A DNA stretch of 64,000 nucleotides from Flaccisagitta enflata (lineage: Eukaryota; Chaetognatha; Sagittoidea; Aphragmophora). Position 1 is the first letter of the stretch. Each line of letters begins with the position of its first letter. The stretch spans positions 16,616,001-16,680,000 of the forward strand of contig OZ231127.1 of NCBI GenBank assembly GCA_965153355.1, read 5' to 3'. The translations under genes and the position numbers were made by a program. The notes under the pieces were generated by a model, which saw only the letters and a list, made by a program, of their open reading frames with translations, searched no databases and was not told where the DNA came from. Of this stretch, positions 10,590 to 22,141 are shown in pieces.

Positions 10590-10715
10590 GTGCCAAAATC
10601 TGCTTTAGAAAAACTTGCGTTTTTTTTAATTCGCGTAGTATGTCTTTAGAACAGGGCCATGTTTTTAGAAATGCAAATTTAAGCACGCAGAGACGGATTA
10701 AGAATTTCATGTGAG
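10590..10715 (-). repeat. right arm of 2.6-kb inverted repeat
   Basis: Inverted partner of 8118-8215. It includes AATTCGCGTAGTA, which matches the 3' end of the MITE-like element at 63.47-63.87 kb. The sequence just left of it (10485-10520, TCTAAACAAATAAAGCTACA) resembles MITE interiors at 50.76 and 63.60 kb. Confidence 0.65.
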
Positions 10716-11000
10716 ACAAGTCAGGGAATGGAGGCTAATTTTCCTTTTTTTTCTCTCAATTTTTCTGACTGATTTTGATGATATAAATGAATGAATGATT
10801 TTTACTAAAAACATGATTTCTTTTTATAAAATTATGAATTCATCTTTTTATTTTTTTTTCTACAATACGATTTGACCGTGAAAATTGCCCCTTCGTGTGC
10901 ACCTTGACGTAACGCGGAATTTTTGATGACGCAAAATCGACTGAAATGATGATTTCTGAGCATTACGATCCATGCTCAGCCCCAGTCCAAACACATACTT

Positions 11001-11043
11001 CCCCTGCCTACCCACCAGCAACTACTTATTGGCCTTGTTTTTT
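11001..11043 (+). repeat. HPE 3' end fragment
   Basis: CCCCTGCCTACCCACCAGC, then AACTACTTATTGGCCTTGTT, is the distal end of an HPE with no hairpin end nearby. Confidence 0.6.
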
Positions 11044-11159
11044 AAAATCGTTGATTTTTTTTCTCATCCGTTTTTTTTTTTCTTTTCTTTCTCTTGATAT
11101 TCAGACGTGACGTATCATTTCCCGGGCCGGCGGCAACTGGAAATAGAAAAAAATCTACA

Positions 11160-11300
11160 CACAGCATCGTCACTGGTACAGGCGTCGTCCTCGGCATCTG
11201 CTGCAACGGCATCGTAACCGGCATCGGTATCTGCGTCGGCATCTTCATGGGCATCATCACCGGCATTGGCATCAGCTTCTTTTTCTCCATCGCCGCCGAT
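11160..11300. repeat. GGCATC-type short tandem repeat
   Basis: Diverged 6- and 12-bp units (GGCATC, GGCATCGGTATC). The plus-strand frame reads as a very hydrophobic Gly-Ile repeat with GxxxG spacing (TGIGICVGIFMGIITGIGIS), like a membrane glycine zipper, but it has no ATG start and is most simply explained by the repeat. Confidence 0.6.
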
Positions 11301-11349
11301 GCGTTAACAATCATGTCGCTATAAAACCATTATGTCGTCAGCACTGATC

Positions 11350-11402
11350 TTCCTCTCTCTCGCTCTCGCTCTCGCTCTCTCTCTCTCTCTCTCTCGCTCT
11401 CG

Positions 11403-11466
<64 letters not shown>

Positions 11467-11482
11467 CTATCTCTCTCTGTTG
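11350..11482. repeat. (CT)n with CTCG interruptions
   Basis: CT microsatellite with regular CGCTCT variants. Confidence 0.95.
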
Positions 11483-11559
11483 CCACAAGTGTCATCCACG
11501 TACACATGTCGTCATGCCTTCTTCCGGAAATAGCATATTTCTCCACGGCATTACATTCC

Positions 11560-11915
11560 GTCTGCGTCATAATCTCACTTCGTCATCAGGAATAAACTGC
11601 ATCAAAGTCTCACAACATCATCTCGATATATCTGCATCAACATCTCACAACCTCATTTTGAATAAACTGCATCAAAGTCTTACAACATCATCTTGAGTTA
11701 TCAGACTCGTAATCTCACCACATCATCTGGAATAAACTGTAACAAAGTCTCGCAATATCATCTCGAGTTATCTGCGTCATAATCTTGCCACATCATCAGG
11801 AATAAATTGCATTTAAGTCTCACAACATCATCTCGAGTTATCTGCATCAACATCTCCTAACATCATCTTGAACAAAATGTATCAACGTCTCACGATGTCA
11901 TCTGGAGTTATATCC
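11560..11915. repeat. 62-bp tandem repeat, about 5 units
   Basis: Units hold CATCAGGAATAAACTGCATC, AAAGTCTCACAACATCATC and TCGAGTTATCTGCATCA in order, with diverged copies ending near 11915. Confidence 0.85.
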
Positions 11916-12388
11916 CAGTGGAACAATTTGAATAAAAGAATCATTTTACCACCATCTCCTTTGGTTTTTACGACGCAACGCCAGCGGCATTCGCGTATTC
12001 TCTCATCTCTGTATGTGGGCAAAACAATCATGTGGGTAGTTTTCCATGCGGTTTTTTTTTACAATCTCTCCGCCTCATACTAAATGTAAAGTATCTAGCC
12101 TCATCCCTGTAAACTCCACTCCCCAGTTTTATGCGCCTTCAATTTCACGTATCCCCGTTGCGCAGTGAAAACGTCGGACATGTTGCATATTGGCCGCTTA
12201 AAGACCCGACCCAAGGATTAGAAAGCGCGATCCCTCATCTTCAAATGGCTACCGAGCGCCGAGAATTGCGCGCAATCGACCATTAAGCCGTCGCAAATTT
12301 ATGGATTGAATGGTTCTTTAGTCTCTCACCAGCCTTTGTGGTGTGGCTGAATTGCTTTGTAAGAACCGATGGATTAAAAACGCGTACA
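11916..12388. other. no gene seen
   Basis: Unique-looking, somewhat GC-richer around 12170-12300. No domain-bearing frame or RNA gene was recognised. Confidence 0.4.
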
Positions 12389-12392
12389 TTTA

Positions 12393-12694
12393 CAGTTAAT
12401 GGACAAAACCTAATAGGTATATATCTTACTGTTGACTTTGATTAATTTACTGTTTATAAACAGAATATTGTTTGTGACAATCGGATGTTAAAATAATAGC
12501 CGGTTGTAATGGACAAAATCTTGTTTGCAATAATTGGTTGTTTCAGCCGGCTGTAATGCTCCAATTTTATAAGAAAACAGCCGGCTGTAATTTCAACCAC
12601 CAGTCGTTGCATGCAAGATTTTATTTTTCTTCAGTAGGCTGGATCAATACTAATAGTATGATATATATACCTATTATGATTTGTCCACTGACTG
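12393..12694. mobile_element. 302-bp MITE, TTTA target duplication
   Basis: Termini CAGTTAATGGACAAAACC and GGACAAATCATAATAGG (inverted at the right end) share about 36 bp of inverted similarity through AATAGGTATATAT. TTTA flanks both ends (12389-12392 and 12695-12698). The interior carries three AGCCGGYTGTAAT motifs. Superfamily is uncertain; the CAGT ends and T/A-rich duplication could fit several groups. Confidence 0.75.
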
Positions 12695-12818
12695 TTTAAT
12701 CGATTCGGGAATGTAGATATATAACGAGTTTACGCATCAACGCGTGTTCTGGAATACTCACATTCACTTCCTAAATGAGATTTCTTGTCTTGCAACATAA
12801 CATAACTCGTCCAACAGC

Positions 12819-12943
<125 letters not shown>

Positions 12944-13106
12944 CTCGTTGAAATATTTGGCCCAGTTACGACGTCATTCCGTCTTCCAAATATGGCAACA
13001 ACCATATTGCGTTTTCGTTTTCTTCAAAATTTGACGCCTGGAGGGTCAACGCCATCTCTCTGTGTCTTTGGATCGAACAGCGCATCTTGTAGTCGTCCTG
13101 ATTTTT

Positions 13107-13253
13107 TTAAAACATACCAAATTCTGCGACTTGACGACGCCTCGTTGATAGTTTGGTGAACAGATTTATGAATACTGCAGACAACGCCACGCATAGAAAT
13201 GCAAATGCGGCACTCTTTGTAACAATGATAACTGATTTCCTATTTCCAGTCCT
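13107..13253 (-). other. possible exon encoding a membrane segment (weak)
   Basis: On the minus strand a T-rich stretch and CAG (about 13254-13270) look like a splice acceptor. The frame that follows reads TGNRKSVIIVTKSAAFAF and then LCVALSAVFINLF, a basic stretch followed by one hydrophobic segment, like a type II anchor. No partner exon or family could be identified. A second similar pattern (basic, then VAMMYITLMLVVLLAITVAV) occurs at about 13780-13860 on the same strand without an ATG. Confidence 0.2.
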
Positions 13254-13555
13254 GAAAAAAAAAATAATACAGAAAAAAAACATATAAAATCTCCTTCTGC
13301 AAAATATCTTCACTGTTTGTTTGGTCCTTGGTTCATTTATTTTCGTATTTGATGTTTGATTGTTTGTCCAATGTCCAGTGGACAGTGGACATCCAAATGT
13401 CTCTTCGTACTCATCAGTGGATATCCTATTATCCATTTTTAAAGCATTTTGTAAGAATGTTAACGTCGTCCTTATTGCCATGCCAAAAGCAACGATAGAA
13501 AAGTCATAATTCTACGCCATTTAACCCGAACTCTTTCCATCGATAAGCGCGCAAG

Positions 13556-13775
13556 CTGCTGACGACACAACGTCACTTTTGACGCTTCTGATGGCAGCAT
13601 AACGTCACTTTGACGTTACTGGTGGCGTTATAATGTGACCTTGACGCTACTGATGGCATCATAACGTCACTGCTGCAACTGATAACATCATAACATCACT
13701 TTGACGCTACTAATGGCTTCAAAACGTCATAACGACACTCTGAGGTGAATGATGGCGTCGAAACGTCATATGGCG
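13556..13775. repeat. AACGTCACTTTGACGCTAC tandem repeat
   Basis: About five diverged units of roughly 40-45 bp containing AACGTCACTTTGACG and CTGATGGCATCAT. Each unit holds inverted TGACG half-sites, so the array is dense in CRE-like half-sites; whether that matters is unknown. Confidence 0.75.
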
Positions 13776-14123
13776 AACTACTTTATTCTCCACTGCGACG
13801 GTAATTGCGAGTAATACGACTAACATGAGTGTTATGTACATCATTGCCACGTATTCGATTCTTCGATTCTGCATCAGAGCAGCTGGCTGTTTCATGGAAC
13901 TTTCATCTTCCCATTCGAGCGGTTTTCTTTTCAAAGGAGATTTAGATGCTGTGAATTTTGAATTTCATGGATACTGTAAATTAGTAGTGAGGATGGGTCG
14001 ATGTAACTCCTTTACTTGAGATGATATTTACAAACTAGAGGCGTCTAGATGGAGATGCATAATGTGACGGGCAGATGAACAAGACACGGTATTTGAGTTG
14101 GAAAGGGCGATAGTCAGAGAGTG

Positions 14124-14223
<100 letters not shown>

Positions 14224-14530
14224 AGCACAGATTGTGTCTCTTTAGGATCATATCGCGGGGGACCATTTAACTCTCAGCGCTCGAGAGCGAGAGAGTGAAA
14301 GTGAGAGATATATACTTTCCCACGTTCTACCACCAGGGAGCGTTTATACGTCAGGAAGATGCGGGGATGATGAGGTTCATGTATACACATTATAAACACG
14401 TACTCACACGCACGCACGCACGCGCGCACGTAAAGGTCATGAGTGTGTGGAAGAGAGTGGTTTGGCGCCGAGGGCAAAAAAGTGGGACCCCAACATATTG
14501 CCGAGGCGAGATATTTGCCAGAGAAATAAC

Positions 14531-14559
14531 ACAACAACAACAACAACAACAACAACAAT

Positions 14560-14646
<87 letters not shown>

Positions 14647-14660
14647 AACAACAACAACAT
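14531..14660. repeat. (CAA)n microsatellite
   Basis: About 43 CAA units with two CAATAA variants. The 14222-14530 interval before it has no recognised feature other than a short ACGC run at 14408-14429. Confidence 0.97.
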
Positions 14661-14769
14661 CTAACTGCGGAATAATTGCCATTACTCTGTCCTAACAACG
14701 CGTTGGAAACACGGAGCCTTTTGGCCTTGACAGTCGTTAATCCCTCTTTAATTGTACGTGTTATCATTC

Positions 14770-14890
14770 TTAGTCGCGGACACGCGACTCTACACCTTGC
14801 CGTGTCGGTCGGTCCGTCCATCGGTCCATCCATCGGTAGGTAACATTTCTGAATTGGGAGCGGTTTTTGCATTACTGCCGGCCTTGTTTT
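14770..14890 (+). repeat. HPE, internally deleted (B subtype)
   Basis: AGTCGCGGACACGCGACT, CTACACCTTGCCGTGTCGG, CCGTCCAT tract, CTGAATTGGGAGCGG and TTTTTGCATTACTGCC join directly to GGCCTTGTTTTT. The segment with the CCTGCCCACCC block, distal pairing motif and most of the second hairpin is missing. Confidence 0.75.
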
Positions 14891-15019
14891 TCTTCTTTTC
14901 GCTTTTCGTGGTGAAATTGTTGACTTACGTGTCACTCCCACTTGTTTTCCTCTCGTCCAACTGAACTTGGCTAATCCTCCTTACGCGCCTCCCGTTCATT
15001 CCCATTACTAGTCCTCATC

Positions 15020-15590
15020 AACTTTCTTTTTTTTCTTCTTCTTTTTCTTTTTCCTATTCACATTCCTCTTCTTCCAGTCCTTCATCTTCTTCATCTTCTT
15101 CATCTTCTCCTTCTCCGTCTTCTTCATCATCATTTTCTTCATGTTCTTCTGAATCAATTCTTTCTTCTCCTCTTTTTCTTCTTCCTCTCCCTCGTGCTCG
15201 TCCTCTTCTACTTCTTCTTCATCTTTTTCTCTTTGTATCTTCCTCCTACCCCTTCTACTACCCTTCTCCTATATTTCCTTCTTCATGCCCTTCTTCATCT
15301 CCTTCTTCTTCTTCCTCTTCTTCATCTCCTTCTTCTTCTTCTTTTTCTTTTTCTTCTCTTTGTGTCTTCCTCCTTACCCTTCTACTATCCTTCTCCTTCA
15401 TCTCCTTCTTCATGCCCTTCTTCATCTCCTTCTTCTTCCTCTCCTTCTTCTTCATCTTCTTCCTCTTCTTTTTCTTGTTCTTCTTCTTGTTCTTCTTCTT
15501 CTTCTTCTTCTCTTCTTCCTCCTCTTCTTCTTCTTCTTCTTCTTCTGTTTATTTTTCTTCTTCTTCTTCTTTTTCTTCTTCTGCTTTCTC
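15020..15590. repeat. (TTC)n low-complexity tract with internal duplication
   Basis: Long pyrimidine tract dominated by TTC/CTC. The segment around CTTTGTATCTTCCTCCTACC (15230) recurs as CTTTGTGTCTTCCTCCTTAC (15358), so it includes a ~130-bp tandem duplication. Confidence 0.9.
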
Positions 15591-15715
15591 TGATCTGCCA
15601 CAGCGACGGTGGGCGGAAAGCGTTTTATCGCCGAAGCGACGTCAAAAACAGTCGCCGCAAAATTTATGGACGCGAATCACAAATTGAGTTTTTATGACGT
15701 CGGTGGTTTGTGACA

Positions 15716-15898
15716 GTAGTGGCGATGGTTGTGGTGGTGTTAGTGGTGGTGGTGGTGGTGGTGGTGGTGGTGGTGGTGGTGGTGGTGGCGATTGTGGTAA
15801 TGGTGGTGGTGACGATTGTGGTGGTGGTGGTGGTTGTGGTAGTGGTGGTGGTGATGGTGGTGGTGGTGGTGGTGGTGGTGGTGGTGGTGGTGATAATG
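15716..15898. repeat. (GGT)n microsatellite
   Basis: GGT/GTG repeats with GAT and CGA interruptions; the poly-Gly or poly-Val frames through it are artefacts of the repeat. Confidence 0.95.
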
Positions 15899-17067
15899 AT
15901 ACTGTAGTTGTGACATCGGTTGTTCGTGGCGGGGTTGGATTTGTGTTGAAAACGACGCTGGTAATGATTGTGGTGGTTTGTCGGTGGCATTGGTCGTTAG
16001 TGATGGTGGTTGTGGTGGTGAATTTGTGAGCGTGGGTGATAATGGTGGTTATTAATGACGTGATTGGTGACGGTACACGGTTGTGGGGCTTTTTTTTCTG
16101 TGACTACGGATAGTATGTGCCAAACAATTCAACGCGGTTGGTTTAAAGATGTGAGAGGACTAGACACGGGGAATGCCAAGTTGATGACAAGGCCATGGGC
16201 GTCGAGTTATCAGTGGTAACAAGGGCAAGACCTAATTATCATACACCCGCCGAAAGAAATACGCTGATGTCAAGAGGAAGAAAGGAAGATCGACAGGAAA
16301 ACAAACAAACAGTCACCAACAAACAAACGAACAAACAAACCAAATATCTAATATGAAAATAAATGAACGAACGACCAAACAAATAGAACGGGAAAAGAGG
16401 GCGTGACCTCATTAGATGTATGATCCTGCGAATTCTCATCCAATAAAAGTCATTTATCTCCAATTGTAACTCCGTGCGAATGCAAATCTATCATGAAACA
16501 CTGTTGCACCTGTGCACTGTATCACTACCTGGGTTCAATTCATCGACGCCCAACAAACAGTCTGATGTACTCGCCGTGCATCGGAGAATCCCGCTCCATG
16601 ACAAAGTTTCTTTTTTTTTCCTCTTTTCGTTTGGCTGCGAAAACGAATAGTCATGATTCTTTTTTCAATTCGTAAAGTAAATTCATCCCATCAGAGACCA
16701 GAAAAAAAAAAAGAGTTAAAAAAAAAGTCATGTTATTTTCCTCTCCATTTATCACCTTTTCCATTTCATGCGCGGGTCCAAATTTCATTTTTTATAAAAC
16801 ATAAGATTTACGTTCTCAAGATATTGCGGAAGTGTTCTTTCGGAAAATTCAAATGGTCTTGAAAAATGATAATGATGAAAAAAAAAACGAGTTTTTTTCT
16901 GAAGGTGCGACCAACGATGACGTACAAGTCTTGATTGTGGAAACGATTGAAATGAATAAAAAACAAAGCCAACGCCATTGAGTATCGACATGCAGAGAAT
17001 CATTGTGGAACTCGTCCTGTTAATCATCACAATTCAGTCCTCTTGTCTGTTCAGCAAATCGCCCACG
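15899..17067. other. no gene seen
   Basis: GGT-like repeats fade out by about 16065. AAACAAAC repeats sit at 16300-16345. Nothing coding was recognised. Confidence 0.4.
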
Positions 17068-17153
17068 ACGCAGCTTTTATGACTGGACAAGTAGGACCTT
17101 CTCAACCAGATGCAACTTTTATGATAGGACAGGTAGGACCTTCTCAACCATCT
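17068..17153. repeat. 43-bp tandem duplication
   Basis: GCAGCTTTTATGACTGGACA then AGTAGGACCTTCTCAACCAG is followed at once by a near-identical copy (GCAACTTTTATGATAGGACA). Confidence 0.85.
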
Positions 17154-17403
17154 CAAGCTAGAGTTTTTTTCACTCCAACCCGAGTCAGGTGGAGCTCTCC
17201 TTAGTCCTTACATTGCTACTTCATACCTTACTAACTCAGGAATACCGAAATAGGTTTTCGTATTCTTTTGCATCTATTTTCCCAGTCCAGTCTTCTCAAT
17301 CAATGGCAATGAAAGGCAAATATTAGGCAATACACTGTAGATTTTGATCAGTATCGCACACACAAAAACTAAACGGAACATAACTATGATCTTGTATGAT
17401 TTG

Positions 17404-17652
17404 TTTTTAGATGCGTCCTTGTACTTCTATAAGAGGTCATGCCCGTCTGTCGGTTGGTTGGTTGGTTGGTTGGTCGGTCACGCAGAAGTTTGAAATACGC
17501 AAAAAGGCCGATTCTGACGTCTTCCTTCATTTCTACCACCGCTCATGCCTTACCACATTATTTATCATACTTTTGTTCATTCATACATTCATTTCATTTA
17601 TAAATTCTTAATCAGCGAGAAGCACTTATTGGTCATAACTTGGCCTTGTTTT
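17404..17652 (+). repeat. HPE-related, AGATGCGTCC variant
   Basis: TTTTTAGATGCGTCC, then CTATAAGAGG, CCGTCTGTCGG and a TTGG/TCGG tract, ending GGTCATAACTTGGCCTTGTT. The left arm matches the 319-616 variant, but the right arm is lost and the interior is diverged. Confidence 0.55.
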
Positions 17653-18118
17653 CTTGCAGATTGTTCGTCGGTTCATGGGCCTAGAGACGAGATAAACCTT
17701 TTTGCGATTCGACATCACCTCATTTTCACCTGTCCCTTTGACCCCGAGGCATGGATTATATTCCGTCTCTTCATACCAACACAAAGCGGGGAAAAAACAT
17801 CTTGAGGGAAAAGAAGAGAACAAATTGCCTCGACATTCACCTGGCCTCCGTTGCATCTCTAAAACGATATCTTTTTTTTTTGCTCCTCTTGACTCTTTCC
17901 CATCTTCATTCGCCCTCTCAAGCTCGCCAAAAACTCTTTGGCCTTCTATGGCCGTCTGTGGTATCATTCACTATCAGTGAATCACTAAGAACGGTTTTGC
18001 TGCATGAAATCAACTTACATCAGCTCTTCATCAACATCGCCTTCACCCCCCTTGTTGAAAAAGCCATCGTCAAAAATGCGCCTCGTTTCACTTATCAATT
18101 TATCATGAACATAATTGT
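17653..18118. other. no gene seen
   Basis: Overlapping frames (17626-17967, 17751-18182) are present on both strands with no recognisable domain; probably non-coding. Confidence 0.35.
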
Positions 18119-18137
18119 CAACAATAACAACAACAAT

Positions 18138-18173
<36 letters not shown>

Positions 18174-18228
18174 AATAAATAACAATAATAACAATAACAA
18201 TAACAATAAATAATAACAATAACAACAT
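18119..18228. repeat. (CAA/TAA)n microsatellite
   Basis: CAA repeats grade into AATAAC repeats. Confidence 0.95.
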
Positions 18229-19949
18229 AATCATGGAACTTTATCGTGTTTTCTTCGTTATCTTCTCGTTACTATCCCTCAACCTCCCCTCGTTGCCATT
18301 TTTCATCCCTCCATTTCAACCCTCTAAAACGCTTGCGACCTTCCTTTTCTCTCCCTGCTTCTCCCTCTCCCGACTCCCCTTCTCTCTCCCCCCCCCATCC
18401 CCTATCCCTTCTCTCGTGCCTTTCTGAGGTTTTCATCTATTCCTGTTCTTTCAACCAAGACGTTTCTTCCACCTCAATTTCGATCGTTTCGCCTCAAAAC
18501 TTTTCTGTTAAGTGAATAAAAAAACCTCAGTTCTTTCCTGCGCAGCTTCCTAACGTCTCCAACAAAACTGACATCATTTCTCCTTCGCTAAAGTTTAGAA
18601 CAAACTATATTGTCAGACCGATACAAGTGGTTCTCCCCCCCCCCCCCCTCCTCTTCCTCCAATCTTTTTGGACCCAAATTTGCTTGACTGACTCCCTTCT
18701 TCTTTTTCCGCTCGTTTTTTTTTTTTTTTTTTTTGGCATCTAACAATTTCCTTCTTTTCTTCTCCTAAGCATTTATTCTTTGGTCCATACATCTGTTTGG
18801 ACACCTGGTATGACGCGAAAGTTACTATACCAACTCGAGCGTGATCATTGTTGCCCCTCCCCGTGCTCCGATTGGCCATCCATGTCCAGCTATTTCCTTA
18901 ACTTACTGTCCTGCTATTTCGACCATTTTCACTTTTCCAGTTCAAACTATTTTTCTATTCCATCATCTACTTAAACCACTACCTGCACAGTGCATATATC
19001 TCGTCTCTTTTGCAGACTTCAGATTTGTTTCTACGTGCGCCAAAGTAGGTCAAGGCGAGGTCATGTACGTCTGTCTGTTGGTCGATAACGCTTTATTCCC
19101 CCTGCACACACAAATGGGCCTTCTTAACCTCGTTTGTTTTTCTACCTCATACTTCTTAACACAATCGGGACACTACATGACATATAAGCCAGCGTGTACG
19201 TCCCGCTTTGCGTCCCACTTGGGTGCTTCGAATAGCAAAAGTTAGTGATTTCTTTTTGCCCTCTTTACCTAATGTGGCGTAACAAATTTTAGGACCCTTA
19301 CCATTTTTGTTTTATCTAAAATCGTTCATCTTCTGTTTTTTAGAAAATTGCTTTTGAGGACCTAATTTGCTTAATGCAGTGAGATAAAACAATATGCTGA
19401 CATTGTTTGAGTCAGCTTTCATAATTTTCTGCTGTTCACAGAATTGCAATTCTGCCTTTTCATTTGCTCTTTCATAACTTACGTTCTGATATTTTAGTTT
19501 ATTTTTTCATACATCATGATTTTTTAAAACAAATAATTGTCCTTTTTATAACAAAACTACACAGGATTTTGCTGAATTCTGGGAAGTCAGTGGAAACTTA
19601 AAGGCCAAAACAAAAACGGAAGATGAAGGAATTTTGAAAAAAAGAAAATGGTCATCTTCATGATTTTTGCTCCTCTACATTACCTAAATAGGGTGAAGGG
19701 GTACTCCCCCAACTTTTGCTATGTGAAGCACCCAAGCGTCCCACTAACACAACTTGCGCACTTTCTCTTGCATTTTGGCCATTGCTCATTGTCTTTATCT
19801 TACCTCTTTTTTCGCCATCTTTTCTCTTTTCATGCTCAATATTACATCTCTTTTAATTTCCCAATAATCACTAAAGCATTTTCCTTTCTCACTCCTTTAC
19901 CCCCCCCCCCCCACCCAACCATCTCAGCCCCGTTTCTTGTACCTTTTTG
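18229..19949. other. no gene seen; pyrimidine-rich
   Basis: C- and T-rich sequence with homopolymers (C run 18637-18650, T run 18716-18734, C run 19901-19912). A possible HPE remnant (GTACGTCTGTCTGTTGGTCG, 19066-19085) is too eroded to assign. Confidence 0.4.
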
Positions 19950-20225
19950 GTCGTCATATCTCTTTGTTTTGTCATTTTCCTCTTTTTTTCGTCGTATTCC
20001 TCTCTTTTTTTCGTCGTATTCCTCTCTTTTCATCGTCGTATTCCACTCTTTATTTCGTCGTATTCCTCTCTTTTTTTGTCATATTCCTCTCTTTTTTTGT
20101 CGTATTCCTCTCTTTTTTTGTCGTATTCCACTCTATTTTTTCGTCGTACTCCTTTCCTTTGCTCGTCATGTTCCTCTCCTTTTTTCGTCATGTTCCTCTC
20201 CTCCATCGTCGTCTTCTCCTAATTT
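19950..20225. repeat. 21-bp CGTCGTATTCCTCTCTTTTTT minisatellite
   Basis: About twelve units near 21 bp. The three-fold period keeps several frames open (SYSSLFF-type peptides), which accounts for the long frame at 19648-20418. Confidence 0.85.
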
Positions 20226-20295
20226 TCCCTCTTTTTTTCTTCATCGTCGCCTTCTTCCGGTTTCCAGTTGGCTCCGTCTCAAGGTTAGTAAGAAA

Positions 20296-20396
<101 letters not shown>

Positions 20397-20582
20397 TCAG
20401 AGTAACTTAACCGCATAGACTCTTTTTCCCCGCATTTTTTCTTGGCTTTTTCTTCCTGTTTTTTCGCCTCGTTTTTCCGTAGTTCCCAGTTTTTAAACAG
20501 TTTTTATCCTTGAATGCGATCTTATTTATTCATTTCCTCGAAACCTAAGAGGCATAGATATCAGATCTGATCTGAGATATTA

Positions 20583-20755
20583 GGTATGCAGTCAAGCTGA
20601 TAGTTTTTCAGGTAGCAATTTGTTTGTCAAAAGTAAAGGATCGTTGTGAGCAATCCGGAGTCAACAATATTGAAAGCTTGCAAGGCTTTCATTCTTTGTA
20701 AATTGGAGAACTCTGGCCTCCTTTTGTGAGAGCAATTTTGTTTCATCTTTCATAG
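20583..20755 (+). mobile_element. left inverted arm of the element hosting the BEL insertion
   Basis: From GGTATGCAGTCAAGCTGATAG to TTTCATCTTTCATAGATATG. Its reverse complement is found in two pieces: 21147-21245 (CATGAAAGTTGAAAC to CAATGGTGTTTACTCCG) and 34435-34520 (ACTCCGGATTGCTCACAAC to TTGACTGCATACC). The arm therefore preserves the uninterrupted sequence of the BEL target. Without the BEL insertion the element would be about 745 bp with ~170-bp inverted arms and a ~390-bp unique centre (20756-21146). GGTATG ends and a TTA/TCA flank hint at a PIF/Harbinger-like MITE, but this is not firm. Confidence 0.75.
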
Positions 20756-21146
20756 ATATGTATATATATGTACATACAGGTCAGTAGCAAACAAGATGAG
20801 AAGAACAGAAACTAGAGAATGATGCTATTCAATGCCAATTCTTTATTTCGAGAAAAAAGAGGTGGACAATACATGACATGGATCAGTTCTTTCCACGTGG
20901 GACGCTTTAGAGGATGTTGCAGTTAAGTGACTGCCTCTCAATCACGATCATGGTAGCCAAAAACTAGTCGGAAGGTGTTGGCGACGTTCATTCATTTATA
21001 GTATCATATTTTGTGATTAGACCAAGGATAACCTTAGAAACCTGGGGGCTTCCGATAACATGAGTGGAAGCTGTGGAAGAACATATTGTACAGAAATTAA
21101 GTAACTTTTGCAATCTTTCGAGCTATATCTTTTTATTTTTGTTGCA

Positions 21147-21245
21147 CATGAAAGTTGAAACAACATTGCCCTTACAAAAGGAGGCCAGAATTCTCCAATT
21201 TACAAAGGATGGAAGCCTTGCAAGCTTTCAATGGTGTTTACTCCG
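21147..21245 (-). mobile_element. right inverted arm, inner part
   Basis: Inverted partner of about 20660-20755. It is cut at ACTCCG|TGTTAG by the left LTR of the BEL element. Confidence 0.75.
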
Positions 21246-22141
21246 TGTTAGAAATGTATGTCCGTCCGTCTATTAAGTATGTGTGCTTTTGTTTCTTTTG
21301 CGTGCTTTTGGCTTTTCTTCTTTCCTTATTATTCAATGCCGGTGTCTTTTGTTTCTCGCCATTTCTTATAATGAAGGCTAGATGGGTAACCATATGGTTG
21401 CGCCTTGTATTTTATGCCATTTGTTTTTATTACGTAAACAAATATACGTAACTGCTTCGTGTCATCCAATTTGGACGATTGTTTTATTTTTATTACGGCA
21501 TTGCTTCCTTAAAGTGATTGATTGATTTTTCGTGATTGAGTGAATGCAAAGCCCTTGGAATTTACCACCCTTATCAATTCATCTTTTTATTGCAGATAAA
21601 CTTATGAACGGATAATGATGTTAATTTGACTTCGGTGACTGTGGGTTGAAAACCAACTTAAAGGGCTTGGGTGCGTAAGTTTTATAGATTTGTTGCTTTT
21701 AGTAACTTTGTTTTTATCTTGTCTTCCGGTCTGTTATTTTTGTCTTTTTGCATTTTTGCATTTTTATTGCCGGATTTTAGTATGGTCTTATCGTTTGTCC
21801 GATCAGCTTACTATGGGATGATATGGATGAATTTAATGGGATGGGCCGGGTATTATCAGGTGGCATGGGCTCTGAAGAAGATGAACATATGTTGGTCACA
21901 GAAGTTGCTTCTACCCTTTTTATTGTGTCTCACCTGATTTCATAGTTATCTTTTGCGTTTGCTGATCACCATTAACGCCTGATTTCCTTCCTTTCTTATT
22001 TTATCCTCTTCAGTTGCTGCTGAAATTTTTATGGAATAAACGACGACGCTTTCCTATTTTCCCACCGCCAATCTTCTTTTCACTAAAGCGCCAGTCAGAT
22101 AGACGCTCATAGACAGTGCCAGTTAAATCGTAAGGACCTCA
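21246..22141 (+). mobile_element. 5' LTR of BEL/Pao element
   Basis: About 896 bp, TGTTAG...CCTCA. It matches 33520-34433 along its length, for example GAAATGTATGTCCGTCCGTC, AGATGGGTAACCATATGGTT, ATGGAATAAACGA and AGACGCTCATAGACAGTGCC. The start is fixed by the junction with the target arm. AATAAA near 22035 could be the polyadenylation signal. The two LTRs differ by many substitutions and indels (914 bp on the right), so the insertion is old. Just inside the LTR (22142 on) I could not assign a tRNA primer site. Confidence 0.85.

Noticed and set aside
11094-11324. Glycine-zipper membrane peptide
   Set aside because: Explained by a GGCATC repeat; no ATG.
13107-13934. Membrane-protein gene on the minus strand
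   Set aside because: Only hydrophobic segments and one possible acceptor; no start codon, family match or joined exons. Kept as a weak possible exon only.
15257-15455. Acidic/basic minus-strand protein (E/K-rich)
   Set aside because: Reverse reading of the TTC tract.
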